A stretch of DNA of 5,827 nt, from positions 1 through 5,827 of the forward strand of contig DDWC01000094.1 in assembly GCA_002345475.1 (NCBI GenBank), written 5' to 3'. Within the stretch, counting starts at the first letter, position 1; each line of letters opens with the position of its first letter. Below the pieces are notes generated by a model that saw nothing but the letters and a program-made list of their open reading frames with translations, was not told the DNA's origin and made no database searches. Origin of the DNA: Firmicutes bacterium UBA2296 (GTDB lineage: Bacteria; Bacillota; UBA994). The translations under genes were made by a program, and so were the position numbers. Positions 1 to 5,485 of the stretch are shown one piece after another.

Positions 1-666
1 TTGCTCCCAGACGATGGTGACCATATTGTTCTTTAGCACCAGGGTACCGATGTGGTCATGTATGCTAATCTCTTCAAAGCGGTCGGCGTTTTCGGTGTCA
101 ACCACCAGGTTACTCGATTCGTCCAGTTCGGTGTAGAGAATAAAGGTCTGAGCAGGGGTGTTTTCAAACACTATTCTCTTAAAACCTTCATTGTAGGAGA
201 AGGAGCTTACCTCATACCCTTCGGGTATGTAGGTCGGCACATAGGCATTGCTCCAATTAACGATCATGCTGCCGCCCTCGGTGCTATCGCTACCCCGGAG
301 CTGCAAGGCTGTGTATTCAGGTCGTATGTCCATCCAGATGTTCAGTACCCTGGTCCTGAAGGCGGAGACGGTGGTCATGGCGGTGAAGAATACGGCAAAT
401 ATTGCTACTAGAGATATGGCAATGGTGCGCAAAGCAATAAAAGCAATCCGCTTGCGTTCTGTTTGGCGCTGTTTCCTGAGTTCCATATCTAGCTGCTTAC
501 TAAACCTTTTCAGTGCTAGTTCGGAGGGCTTTGAGTCAGAAGAGCCCTCCAGGGATTGCATCTCCTCCAGGAAAGCTTTCCCCTCGTGCTCTGCTGCGTC
601 ATGCATGAGCATCTTTAACAAGGCGTCTTCGTATTCCTCCCGGAGCTTATCCCGATTGCTCGCCAT
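1..666 (-). CDS. DUF4367-type single-pass membrane protein, probable anti-sigma factor (partial, C-terminus beyond window)
   Basis: 222 residues are visible and the reading frame is open to the window edge. Residues 1-72 are charged, rich in Glu and Lys, and probably cytoplasmic. Residues about 74-96 form one hydrophobic membrane segment (IAFIALRTIAISLVAIFAVFF) preceded by Lys and Arg, giving an N-in, C-out topology. From about residue 143 the outer part starts with YVPTYIPEGYEV and reaches NNMVTIVWEQ, the pattern of the DUF4367 domain found beside sigma-70-family genes in Firmicutes. The start overlaps the 3' end of the sigma gene by 20 bases, with GAGGAG ten bases upstream, so the two are translationally coupled. 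The inferred role is to hold the sigma factor at the membrane until an external signal arrives. The cytoplasmic part has no Cys, so it lacks the zinc-type HxxxCxxC anti-sigma motif. Membrane protein and family are well supported; anti-sigma function rests mainly on context. Confidence 0.8.
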   Translation of the reverse strand, partial: MASNRDKLREEYEDALLKMLMHDAAEHEGKAFLEEMQSLEGSSDSKPSELALKRFSKQLDMELRKQRQTERKRIAFIALRTIAISLVAIFAVFFTAMTTVSAFRTRVLNIWMDIRPEYTALQLRGSDSTEGGSMIVNWSNAYVPTYIPEGYEVSSFSYNEGFKRIVFENTPAQTFILYTELDESSNLVVDTENADRFEEISIHDHIGTLVLKNNMVTIVWEQ

Positions 667-1225
667 GATTCTTCAACTCCTCGTTAATGAGTTTCTTTAT
701 GCCCCTGCGCGCCCGGGTCAGGTACTGCCTGACACTGGCCGTAGCTATCCCAAGTATTCCTGCGATTTCAGCGTCCGGCATTTCCAGAACATACTTGAAG
801 TAGAGCAGGTCCTTCTGCTTTTCGGGCAGGCGCAGTATGGCTCTCCACAGGTCATCCCGCTCCTCAGCATATACAACCTTGTCCTCTACGGCTTCTGCAG
901 GATCTAACACTGTCCCCGCCAGATCCTCATCCAGGCCAAAGTACATATGCTTTGCCTGCACATCGCGGCGCCGGATGAAGTCGATACTAGTGCTTCTACT
1001 TGCATAGACGACATAGGCTGCTAATCTGCAACAGTCTAAGGTGCGAAGTACAGAAATTTTTCCGATTAGTTTTAGAAAGGTGTCGTTAATGAGGTCTTCC
1101 AGGTAATCGGTATCCCGGATTACCTTACATATGGCGCTTCGCACTAGCCCGTAGTGTCCGTTATAGAGGTCCATCATGAAATCCCTGTCATCGGGATCTG
1201 TTAAAACGGCAGACAGAACGAACAT
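647..1225 (-). CDS. ECF-type RNA polymerase sigma factor
   Basis: This 192-residue protein has the usual two-domain layout and length of an ECF (group 4) sigma-70 factor. Region 2 spans about residues 17-90: LYNGHYGLVRSAICKVI, then the core-binding stretch DTDYLEDLINDTFLKLI and the promoter-melting part ending IDFIRRRD. Region 4 spans about 129-181 and contains LPEKQKDLLYFKYV, then the helix-turn-helix DAEIAGILGIATASVRQYL and RARRGIKKLI, which would read the -35 element. It would direct RNA polymerase to a small regulon, possibly including its own operon. I chose ATG at 1225 because TGAGGT lies nine bases upstream; an in-frame GTG at 1234 abuts that site and would add only three residues. The downstream overlapping DUF4367 membrane gene is the likely partner. 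The regulon and inducing signal cannot be read from the sequence. Confidence 0.9.
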   Translation of the reverse strand: MFVLSAVLTDPDDRDFMMDLYNGHYGLVRSAICKVIRDTDYLEDLINDTFLKLIGKISVLRTLDCCRLAAYVVYASRSTSIDFIRRRDVQAKHMYFGLDEDLAGTVLDPAEAVEDKVVYAEERDDLWRAILRLPEKQKDLLYFKYVLEMPDAEIAGILGIATASVRQYLTRARRGIKKLINEELKNHGEQSG

Positions 1226-1234
1226 TCGGCTCAC

Positions 1235-1240
1235 ACCTCA
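1235..1240 (-). promoter_or_regulatory. Ribosome binding site deciding the sigma-factor start
   Basis: The minus strand reads TGAGGT here, nine bases before ATG 1225 and directly touching GTG 1234. The spacing favours the ATG. Confidence 0.6.
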
Positions 1241-1258
1241 ATTCCATAGGTTATGCTT

Positions 1259-1287
1259 TATATAGTCTTCGGCCCAAACCAAGATAA
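1259..1287 (-). promoter_or_regulatory. Possible promoter of the sigma/anti-sigma operon
   Basis: On the minus strand TTATCT (1287-1282) and TATATA (1264-1259) are separated by 17 bases, about 35 bases before the sigma start. The -10 is fair and the -35 matches only three of six consensus bases. An ECF-type autoregulated promoter is an alternative that I could not identify. Confidence 0.3.
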
Positions 1288-1373
1288 TCCTTCCACAGAG
1301 GGCATGGTCCGCCCACGGCCATCGGCCTGCGCCGGACAAGGCTCCCGAGAAAACGCTCCTTTATTACTTAAGA

Positions 1374-1397
1374 CGTATCAAGTCACGACTTGATGCG
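1374..1397. repeat. Near-perfect inverted repeat, operator-like
   Basis: Left arm CGTATCAAGTC (1374-1384) and right arm GACTTGATGCG (1387-1397) are separated by AC. Ten of eleven positions pair by Watson-Crick rules and the other is a T-G pair. No run of T follows on either strand, so it looks more like a binding site for a dimeric regulator than a terminator. It lies about 150 bases upstream of the sigma gene. Confidence 0.65.
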
Positions 1398-1399
1398 AA

Positions 1400-1414
1400 A
1401 GAAATGGTATTTCT
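1400..1414. repeat. Second short inverted repeat beside the first
   Basis: AGAAAT (1400-1405) and ATTTCT (1409-1414) are perfect complements around GGT. It begins three bases after the longer dyad ends, so the two could form a composite site. A six-base arm in AT-rich DNA could also occur by chance. Confidence 0.4.
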
Positions 1415-1470
1415 CTGACTCTTCACTAATTATTGCTAAAATCCTGTTATTCACCCTAAAAAAGGAGCAC

Positions 1471-1512
1471 AAAGAAAAGACACCACTGGTTGCAGATGCT
1501 CAACCAAGGGTG
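1471..1512 (-). terminator. Probable intrinsic terminator of the GNAT-LarA gene
   Basis: TGGTTG (1487-1492) and CAACCA (1501-1506) pair around an eight-base loop. The stem may extend beyond a small internal loop through CACC (1481-1484) and GGTG (1509-1512). Reading the minus strand, the hairpin is followed by TCTTTTCTTT and comes about 35 bases after the stop codon. The stem is modest in GC, so termination may be partial. Confidence 0.5.
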
Positions 1513-1545
1513 CCAATCACAGATGCGGAGTGTGGCTGTTAAGGG

Positions 1546-3363
1546 CTATTGACCCTCTATCCTGGCAGTTTCCACCATAACAGACACACCGTCCGGGATG
1601 ATGACTATTTCTGCGTTCTCACCTTTGCGCGCGCGACCTATGGCCAAGGCTTCAGCGATGTTGGCCGCCGGGGTCATGCACATTGCAGATACCACTGCCG
1701 GGTCAAGGTGCTCACTGACCACAACGATTTCGTGTTGCAGCATCACTTCCAATAGCACCTGTGCGCACCATTGATCAATGATGGTTTCTTCGTCGGTCAG
1801 GGCTTTCATGGTGTTCAGGGTCTCGGTAGGGTTTCCGGCCAGCATTAACTCGCTGAACTCCGAGCTGCCAATGCCATCAACGCAGGCCGCCGCCAGTATA
1901 AGCACCCCGCCCGGCTTGGCACACTGCGCCGCTATGGATATGGCCTTAGCGCACTGGTAGAGGTTTTGATCCAGGGGGTAGCCTCCGTTTCCCGTTACTA
2001 CTATGTCACCCTGTATGTGGGGTATGCTGAAAAGGTCAGCCACCAAAGCACACCCTGCCCGGTGTGCTTCCTCCAGATCTCCGGCAAAGGCTCCGGTTAC
2101 CCGCTTGTGGCGATCAAGGGCTACATTAAGAATAAAGTCGACGCCAACTACCCGCGCCGCATGCATGGCGTCCACGTGGATAGGGTTGTCCGTCAGCACG
2201 CCAGTCGTGGCATTGGGGTTGGCTATGGTGCGAAACGAGTGGTTAGCCCGAATAGTTGCGGCCGAGCATACTCCCGGGAGAATACTCTTGCGCCCGCCCG
2301 AAAACCCGGCGAAGAAGTGCGGCTCTATGTACCCTTCACAGACCAGAAGATCCGCCTCCACCACCAAGCTGTTTACCGCATAGCGGTTGCCGGATGGTAG
2401 TACGCCCATATCTACACAGGGAGATTCCACCGCACTATGTACGACGATTTGCTCGCCGTCGACGAGGCGGTCACCGAATCTGGCGCGCAGTTCTGCCTCA
2501 GTAGTAGCGCGGTGGAGCCCGGTTGCCACTAGGATTGTGATATTGGCGTCGGCCTGGCCGCGCCTGATTTCTTCCAGCAATAAGGGCATGGTGATGTGGC
2601 TCGGCATAGGTCGGGTGTGGTCACTGGTCACAATAACTACGGCTCTCTTACCCCTGGCCATTTCGGCCAGGGGTTTTGCACCGATTGGCAGAGCCAGGGC
2701 TAGCCTAACCATATCGATAGGCGTCTCTGCCTTTTGCTCGGCCGCCTTAGGTTCGAGCACCGCCCTGACGTTCAATCCCAGCAAAGGAACCCTGACTTGT
2801 CCCTGGCCATAAGGGATGTGGATATCACTACGGCAGTTGCCCGATTCATGGGCGGGGAGCCCCTTCATCATGCTGAAGACCGTTGTGGTGTCTGGCATAG
2901 TACAGGGCCCACCGACAATAGTGTAACCCAGACCCTGCCAGAACCTGATGGCCCCTGGGTTGTCAGTCTGCACGCTTGTCTTGATTCGTGTTACTCCCGG
3001 CGTGGACAGGATTCTGTTCTCGATCTCATGGACGACGCTACGGCCCAGTCCCGAGCCGCGCATATCCTTGGCAATCATAATCAGAGAAATGTATCCTGTG
3101 CCCGGTTCTCCCTCGTGGCCGCTCCGCTGGTAATCCACAACGCCCACCAGTTTTTCCCGCACAAATATCCCAGTGAAGCAACCCGAGTCAGAGTGGGACT
3201 GCGCAAGGTCGGCCAAGACCAGCTGTTCCGAGGCCTCAGAGGCAGGTCCCAGGGCCAGAAAATCCTCACACTTGCCATACAGTGCTACTAGCTCAGGCAG
3301 CAACTCCGCACCCACAGCTTTCAGTATGAAATCGGTCCCTGCGCTATGACCAAATGACTCCAT
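1546..3363 (-). CDS. GNAT acetyltransferase fused to LarA-type nickel-pincer racemase/epimerase
   Basis: A 605-residue protein with two domains. Residues about 10-168 are a GNAT N-acetyltransferase: the acetyl-CoA loop MRGSGLG lies at 101-107 and the second motif DNPGAIRFWQGLGY at 134-147. After a linker of about ten residues, 180-600 matches LarA, which racemises 2-hydroxy acids by hydride transfer with a tethered nickel-pincer nucleotide. By alignment from memory with Lactobacillus plantarum LarA I map Asp248 and Arg251 (in SDHTRP), the two catalytic histidines His284 and His349, the cofactor-linking Lys359 (in SGGRKS), nickel ligand His375, and Gln470 and Lys473. None is missing, so an active enzyme is expected. 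LarA-family substrates include lactate, malate and other hydroxy acids, so the substrate is open. The acetyl acceptor is unknown. ATG 3363 was chosen for its GGAGG seven bases upstream. The frame stays open to an ATG at 3540, but that extension crosses the intergenic gap into the divergent alr-like gene and has no protein-like character. No larB, larC or larE is in view. Confidence 0.88.
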   Translation of the reverse strand: MESFGHSAGTDFILKAVGAELLPELVALYGKCEDFLALGPASEASEQLVLADLAQSHSDSGCFTGIFVREKLVGVVDYQRSGHEGEPGTGYISLIMIAKDMRGSGLGRSVVHEIENRILSTPGVTRIKTSVQTDNPGAIRFWQGLGYTIVGGPCTMPDTTTVFSMMKGLPAHESGNCRSDIHIPYGQGQVRVPLLGLNVRAVLEPKAAEQKAETPIDMVRLALALPIGAKPLAEMARGKRAVVIVTSDHTRPMPSHITMPLLLEEIRRGQADANITILVATGLHRATTEAELRARFGDRLVDGEQIVVHSAVESPCVDMGVLPSGNRYAVNSLVVEADLLVCEGYIEPHFFAGFSGGRKSILPGVCSAATIRANHSFRTIANPNATTGVLTDNPIHVDAMHAARVVGVDFILNVALDRHKRVTGAFAGDLEEAHRAGCALVADLFSIPHIQGDIVVTGNGGYPLDQNLYQCAKAISIAAQCAKPGGVLILAAACVDGIGSSEFSELMLAGNPTETLNTMKALTDEETIIDQWCAQVLLEVMLQHEIVVVSEHLDPAVVSAMCMTPAANIAEALAIGRARKGENAEIVIIPDGVSVMVETARIEGQ

Positions 3364-3370
3364 GTCTTTC

Positions 3371-3375
3371 CCTCC
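3371..3375 (-). promoter_or_regulatory. Ribosome binding site deciding the GNAT-LarA start
   Basis: GGAGG on the minus strand sits seven bases before ATG 3363. It supports this start over the in-frame ATG 177 bases further upstream. Confidence 0.8.
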
Positions 3376-3420
3376 TGGTGCCCACGCCGGGCATTTGTTC
3401 TGCTCCAATATTCTTGTCCG

Positions 3421-3438
3421 GGGCAGGAAACCCTGCTC
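3421..3438. repeat. Inverted repeat in the divergent GNAT-LarA / alr-like gap
   Basis: GGGCAGG (3421-3427) and CCTGCTC (3432-3438) pair with one wobble around AAAC. It lies within the 103-base region that must hold both divergent promoters, so it could be an operator or a leader hairpin of the alr-like transcript. I could not find a convincing -35/-10 pair on either strand of this gap. Confidence 0.4.
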
Positions 3439-3466
3439 AATGAACGAAATGACTGAGAGGTAACTT

Positions 3467-4627
3467 ATGAACGGAGGGATAGATGTGCATTCTGTCAGCC
3501 TGACCCGCATGGAGATAGATCTGGACGCTCTCCTGCACAACTACCGCGAAATCGTTAAGCATGTGGCGCCGGCCCAGGTAGTCCCGGTGGTGAAGAGCGA
3601 GGCCTACGGGCACGGAGCTGTCCCTATAGCCAGGGCATTGCAAGAGGAAGGTTGCCGGCATATGGCCGTGGCCATGGTAGATGAAGGCATACAGTTGAGA
3701 AGAGCCGGCATCAAAGGCGAAATCATGATTCTCGGGGTGACTTTGCCTGAACAGTTTTCCGCTATGGCCGAGCACCGTTTGACGCCCTCCCTGGGTGAAA
3801 CGGAAAACATCGCGCTCTGGGCGAGAACTGCCCAAGAGCGAGGCGAGAAGTTGCCCTATCACCTGAAGGTAGACGTTGGCCTCGGAAGATTAGGCTTTTT
3901 GCCTGACAAGGCAGAGCGGGCCCTTTCCGCCGCCCTCTCTACCGCCGACAGGCTGGTTCTGCGAGGGATCCACTCTCACCTCAGCCACCCGGAAGGAACG
4001 CTAGAACATAACGCCAGAGAACTTGCCCGATACGAGTCCTTCTGTCGGCCTTTTCTGGCCCACTTCCCCGATGTAGCCAGGCATCTGGCGGCTTCCCAGG
4101 CTGTACTCAGGCATCCTCACATGTATTTTGATCTGGTAAGGGTTGGCGGGCTGCTCTACGGCTTTGATTACGGCGTACCCACTCCCATGAACCTGCGCCC
4201 AGTTCTGACGTACAAGACGCGGGTGGGTCAGGTAAAGACCATACCCGCCGGATGGGGTATCGGTTACGACCTTGAACGCGTGGTAGATAAACCTACTACC
4301 TTAGCCCTCCTGCCTCTCGGGTGGAGCGACGGTGTAGGCAGCACCCATGTGGGCAAAGCCTCATTCCTGGTCGGAGGTGAATTTGCCCCCCTGGTTGGCA
4401 TTTGCACCGACTTTGCTATGTTGGACGTCAGCAATATTGCGGGCGTCCAGAAAGGCGACGAGGTGGTGCTGGTGGGCAGGCAGGGCCCGCGGGAGCAAAA
4501 GGTCATCGAACTGGCCCGGGCGGGTGGCATAAGCACCTCGCAACTCCTGGGTCGGGCAGCACTTCGTGTGCCTCGGGTTTTCTTCCGGGACGGCAGGCAA
4601 GTAGATGAGCTTTCCATACTAGCATAA
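3467..4627 (+). CDS. Alanine-racemase-family PLP enzyme with atypical substrate pocket
   Basis: 386 residues, close to the 388 of Geobacillus stearothermophilus Alr, with an N-terminal PLP barrel and a C-terminal beta domain. The PLP lysine is Lys43 in VVKSEAYGHG, with Tyr47 following. Arg141 (GLGRLG), His171 (IHSHLS), Ser210, Arg225 (LVRVGG) and the opposite-face catalytic Tyr267 (GIGYD) correspond to known Alr residues. The enzyme should therefore bind PLP and racemise an amino acid, probably as a dimer in the cytoplasm. Several family signatures differ: GYADG reads GWSDG, CMDQ reads CTDF (Met312 position is Thr314), and the Tyr354 position is Ser358 in ISTSQLLGRAALRVPR. These residues shape the substrate entry, so a substrate other than or wider than alanine is possible. 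ATG 3467 has GAGAGG six bases upstream. An in-frame GTG at 3485 has the stronger GGAGGG, also six bases upstream, and is a real alternative. The gene is divergent from GNAT-LarA and ends in a terminator. Confidence 0.9.
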   Translation: MNGGIDVHSVSLTRMEIDLDALLHNYREIVKHVAPAQVVPVVKSEAYGHGAVPIARALQEEGCRHMAVAMVDEGIQLRRAGIKGEIMILGVTLPEQFSAMAEHRLTPSLGETENIALWARTAQERGEKLPYHLKVDVGLGRLGFLPDKAERALSAALSTADRLVLRGIHSHLSHPEGTLEHNARELARYESFCRPFLAHFPDVARHLAASQAVLRHPHMYFDLVRVGGLLYGFDYGVPTPMNLRPVLTYKTRVGQVKTIPAGWGIGYDLERVVDKPTTLALLPLGWSDGVGSTHVGKASFLVGGEFAPLVGICTDFAMLDVSNIAGVQKGDEVVLVGRQGPREQKVIELARAGGISTSQLLGRAALRVPRVFFRDGRQVDELSILA

Positions 4628-4633
4628 CCTTGG

Positions 4634-4663
4634 CCCCGGGCAGCAAAACTGCCCGGGGTTTTT
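4634..4663 (+). terminator. Strong intrinsic terminator after the alr-like gene
   Basis: CCCCGGGCAG (4634-4643) and CTGCCCGGGG (4649-4658) form a perfect ten-base-pair GC-rich stem around CAAAA, followed at once by TTTTT. It begins seven bases after the stop codon and separates this gene from the regulator downstream. Confidence 0.95.
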
Positions 4664-4678
4664 GGTGGTAACAAAGAG

Positions 4679-4745
4679 ACGCCGACGGGTGCGTTTTGGC
4701 GAAAGCCTGCTAGACGGCGCGTATAGAGGCCCAAATTCGGGCTTC
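4679..4745 (+). other. Hairpin-rich segment of unknown role
   Basis: Three local pairings are visible. CGCCG near 4680 can pair with CGGCG near 4716, enclosing GGC-GAAA-GCC (4698-4707), a short stem with a GNRA loop. GAGGCCC (4726-4732) pairs with GGGCTTC (4739-4745) with one wobble around AAATTC. No T run follows directly. It could be a structured leader of the regulator operon if that promoter lies upstream of it, or have no function. I do not recognise a riboswitch class. Confidence 0.25.
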
Positions 4746-4808
4746 GCACTTTAATTTTTATGCTCATATAGAGCTTTTTTTTTGTTATTAGCAAAATTGA
4801 GGCAGGAC

Positions 4809-4844
4809 ATGTGTATGATAATGCAGAATAGCCAGAATTATTGA
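4809..4844 (+). CDS. Possible 11-residue leader peptide ORF
   Basis: The sequence encodes MCMIMQNSQNY and a TGA stop. TTGAGG lies six bases before its ATG, an acceptable ribosome site. It ends 29 bases before the GTG of the XRE-cupin gene. Within it CAGAAT occurs twice, nine bases apart, which might instead be a binding site. The ORF is short enough to be chance. Confidence 0.25.
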   Translation: MCMIMQNSQNY

Positions 4845-4873
4845 AGAACCAGTGAAAGGTGATGTGAAGACAT

Positions 4874-5440
4874 GTGTTAGGCGAAACTATTAAGCAGTTG
4901 CGCAGAGAACGCCAGATGACTCTGCAGAATCTGGCCGACACCACGGGCCTCAGCGTGCCGTTTTTGTCTCAGCTGGAAAACGATGTGGCCAACCCGACGC
5001 TTTCGACCTTGCGAAAGGTAGCTAAGGCTCTGGACGCGTCCGTATTTGCCCTCTTAGCTCAGGTGGAGCAGAGTGGGGGCGGCGCGGTAAAGATTGAGAA
5101 GGCCAGCCCGCGTCTTTCGTTAACCTTGCCCCGCATGAACAGCGACCTCATTTTTGAACTGCTGACTGTGGGATTCCACAGCGTCCGCATGCAAGCTCTG
5201 CGTACGGAACTGGGCCCGGGTGTCAGCACCTGTGATGAGCCCATGGCCCACGGCACCTGGAACGACGAAGAATGGGCCATTATTCTCGAGGGCGAAGTCG
5301 TTCTCGAGGTAGGCCAGGACAGACACAAGCTGATCGCAGGCGATTGCATCCACTTCCATCCTGTGCTCCCTCACCGGTACACCAATGTCGGGACTACCAC
5401 GGCTTCACTGGTAGCCGTAATGTCACCTCCAACATACTAG
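4874..5440 (+). CDS. XRE-family transcriptional regulator with C-terminal cupin domain
   Basis: 188 residues. Residues about 3-60 are an HTH_3 (XRE) DNA-binding domain: IKQLRRERQMTLQNLADTTGL, then VPFLSQLENDVANPTLSTL as recognition helix and following turn. Residues about 108-184 form a cupin_2 barrel with the motifs AHGTWNDEEWAIILEGEVVLEVG and GDCIHFHPVLPHRYTN; His126, Glu132 or Glu133, His167 and Asn171 could bind a metal or ligand. Proteins of this build are cytoplasmic dimers that sense a small metabolite and control nearby catabolic or transport genes. The start is GTG 4874, with AAAGGTGAT upstream; an in-frame TGA at 4865 rules out a longer form. The serine hydrolase gene follows after 45 bases and is the most likely target, along with the regulator itself. 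The divergent racemase genes are possible targets too. The effector is not identifiable from sequence. Confidence 0.9.
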   Translation: MLGETIKQLRRERQMTLQNLADTTGLSVPFLSQLENDVANPTLSTLRKVAKALDASVFALLAQVEQSGGGAVKIEKASPRLSLTLPRMNSDLIFELLTVGFHSVRMQALRTELGPGVSTCDEPMAHGTWNDEEWAIILEGEVVLEVGQDRHKLIAGDCIHFHPVLPHRYTNVGTTTASLVAVMSPPTY

Positions 5441-5473
5441 ACTCCAACTGCCAACGAGATATCGAAGCATCCT

Positions 5474-5480
5474 AGGAGGT
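5474..5480 (+). promoter_or_regulatory. Ribosome binding site of the serine hydrolase gene
   Basis: AGGAGGT is an almost ideal Shine-Dalgarno. It is two bases before ATG 5483 and five before ATG 5486, so the second ATG has the better spacing. Confidence 0.8.
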
Positions 5481-5485
5481 AAATG

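Larger units (their letters stand above)
1226..1545. other. Intergenic region without a gene
   Basis: This stretch of about 320 bases lies between two minus-strand transcription units. I see no supportable coding region. It holds the sigma promoter candidate, a short GGCC-ATC-GGCC inverted repeat at 1317-1327, two adjacent longer inverted repeats at 1374-1414, and a terminator-like hairpin near the end of the upstream gene. The middle (about 1360-1480) is clearly more AT-rich than the genes on either side. Confidence 0.6.

Noticed and set aside
248..907. Long plus-strand open frame opposite the sigma/anti-sigma genes
   Set aside because: It is antisense to two overlapping genes with clear domain signatures, has low-complexity Ser/Leu-rich sequence and no recognisable domain.
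1242..1343. Minus-strand open frame of about 33 codons starting at a TTG upstream of the sigma gene
   Set aside because: The ribosome-like sequence is badly spaced, the start is weak, and the frame overlaps the candidate sigma promoter.
1422..1467. Plus-strand promoter-like TTCACT-17-TGTTAT followed by an AAAGGAG ribosome-like site
   Set aside because: No ATG, GTG or TTG follows at usable spacing and no downstream plus-strand gene exists before the antisense of GNAT-LarA, so it is probably chance in AT-rich DNA.
3364..3540. N-terminal extension of the GNAT-LarA frame up to ATG 3540
   Set aside because: It crosses the intergenic gap and the start of the divergent alr-like gene, is Arg/Ser-rich without family similarity, and an excellent Shine-Dalgarno precedes ATG 3363.
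4782..4822. Promoter for the XRE-cupin operon using TATGAT or GATAAT near 4814-4822
   Set aside because: The nearest TTGAGG is only 11-14 bases upstream, too close for a normal -35, and no other convincing -35 is present; left unannotated.
4264..4944. Minus-strand open frame of 226 residues opposite the alr-like and XRE genes
   Set aside because: It runs through the strong terminator and the AT-rich gap and reads as the antisense of conserved Alr sequence; no protein family features.
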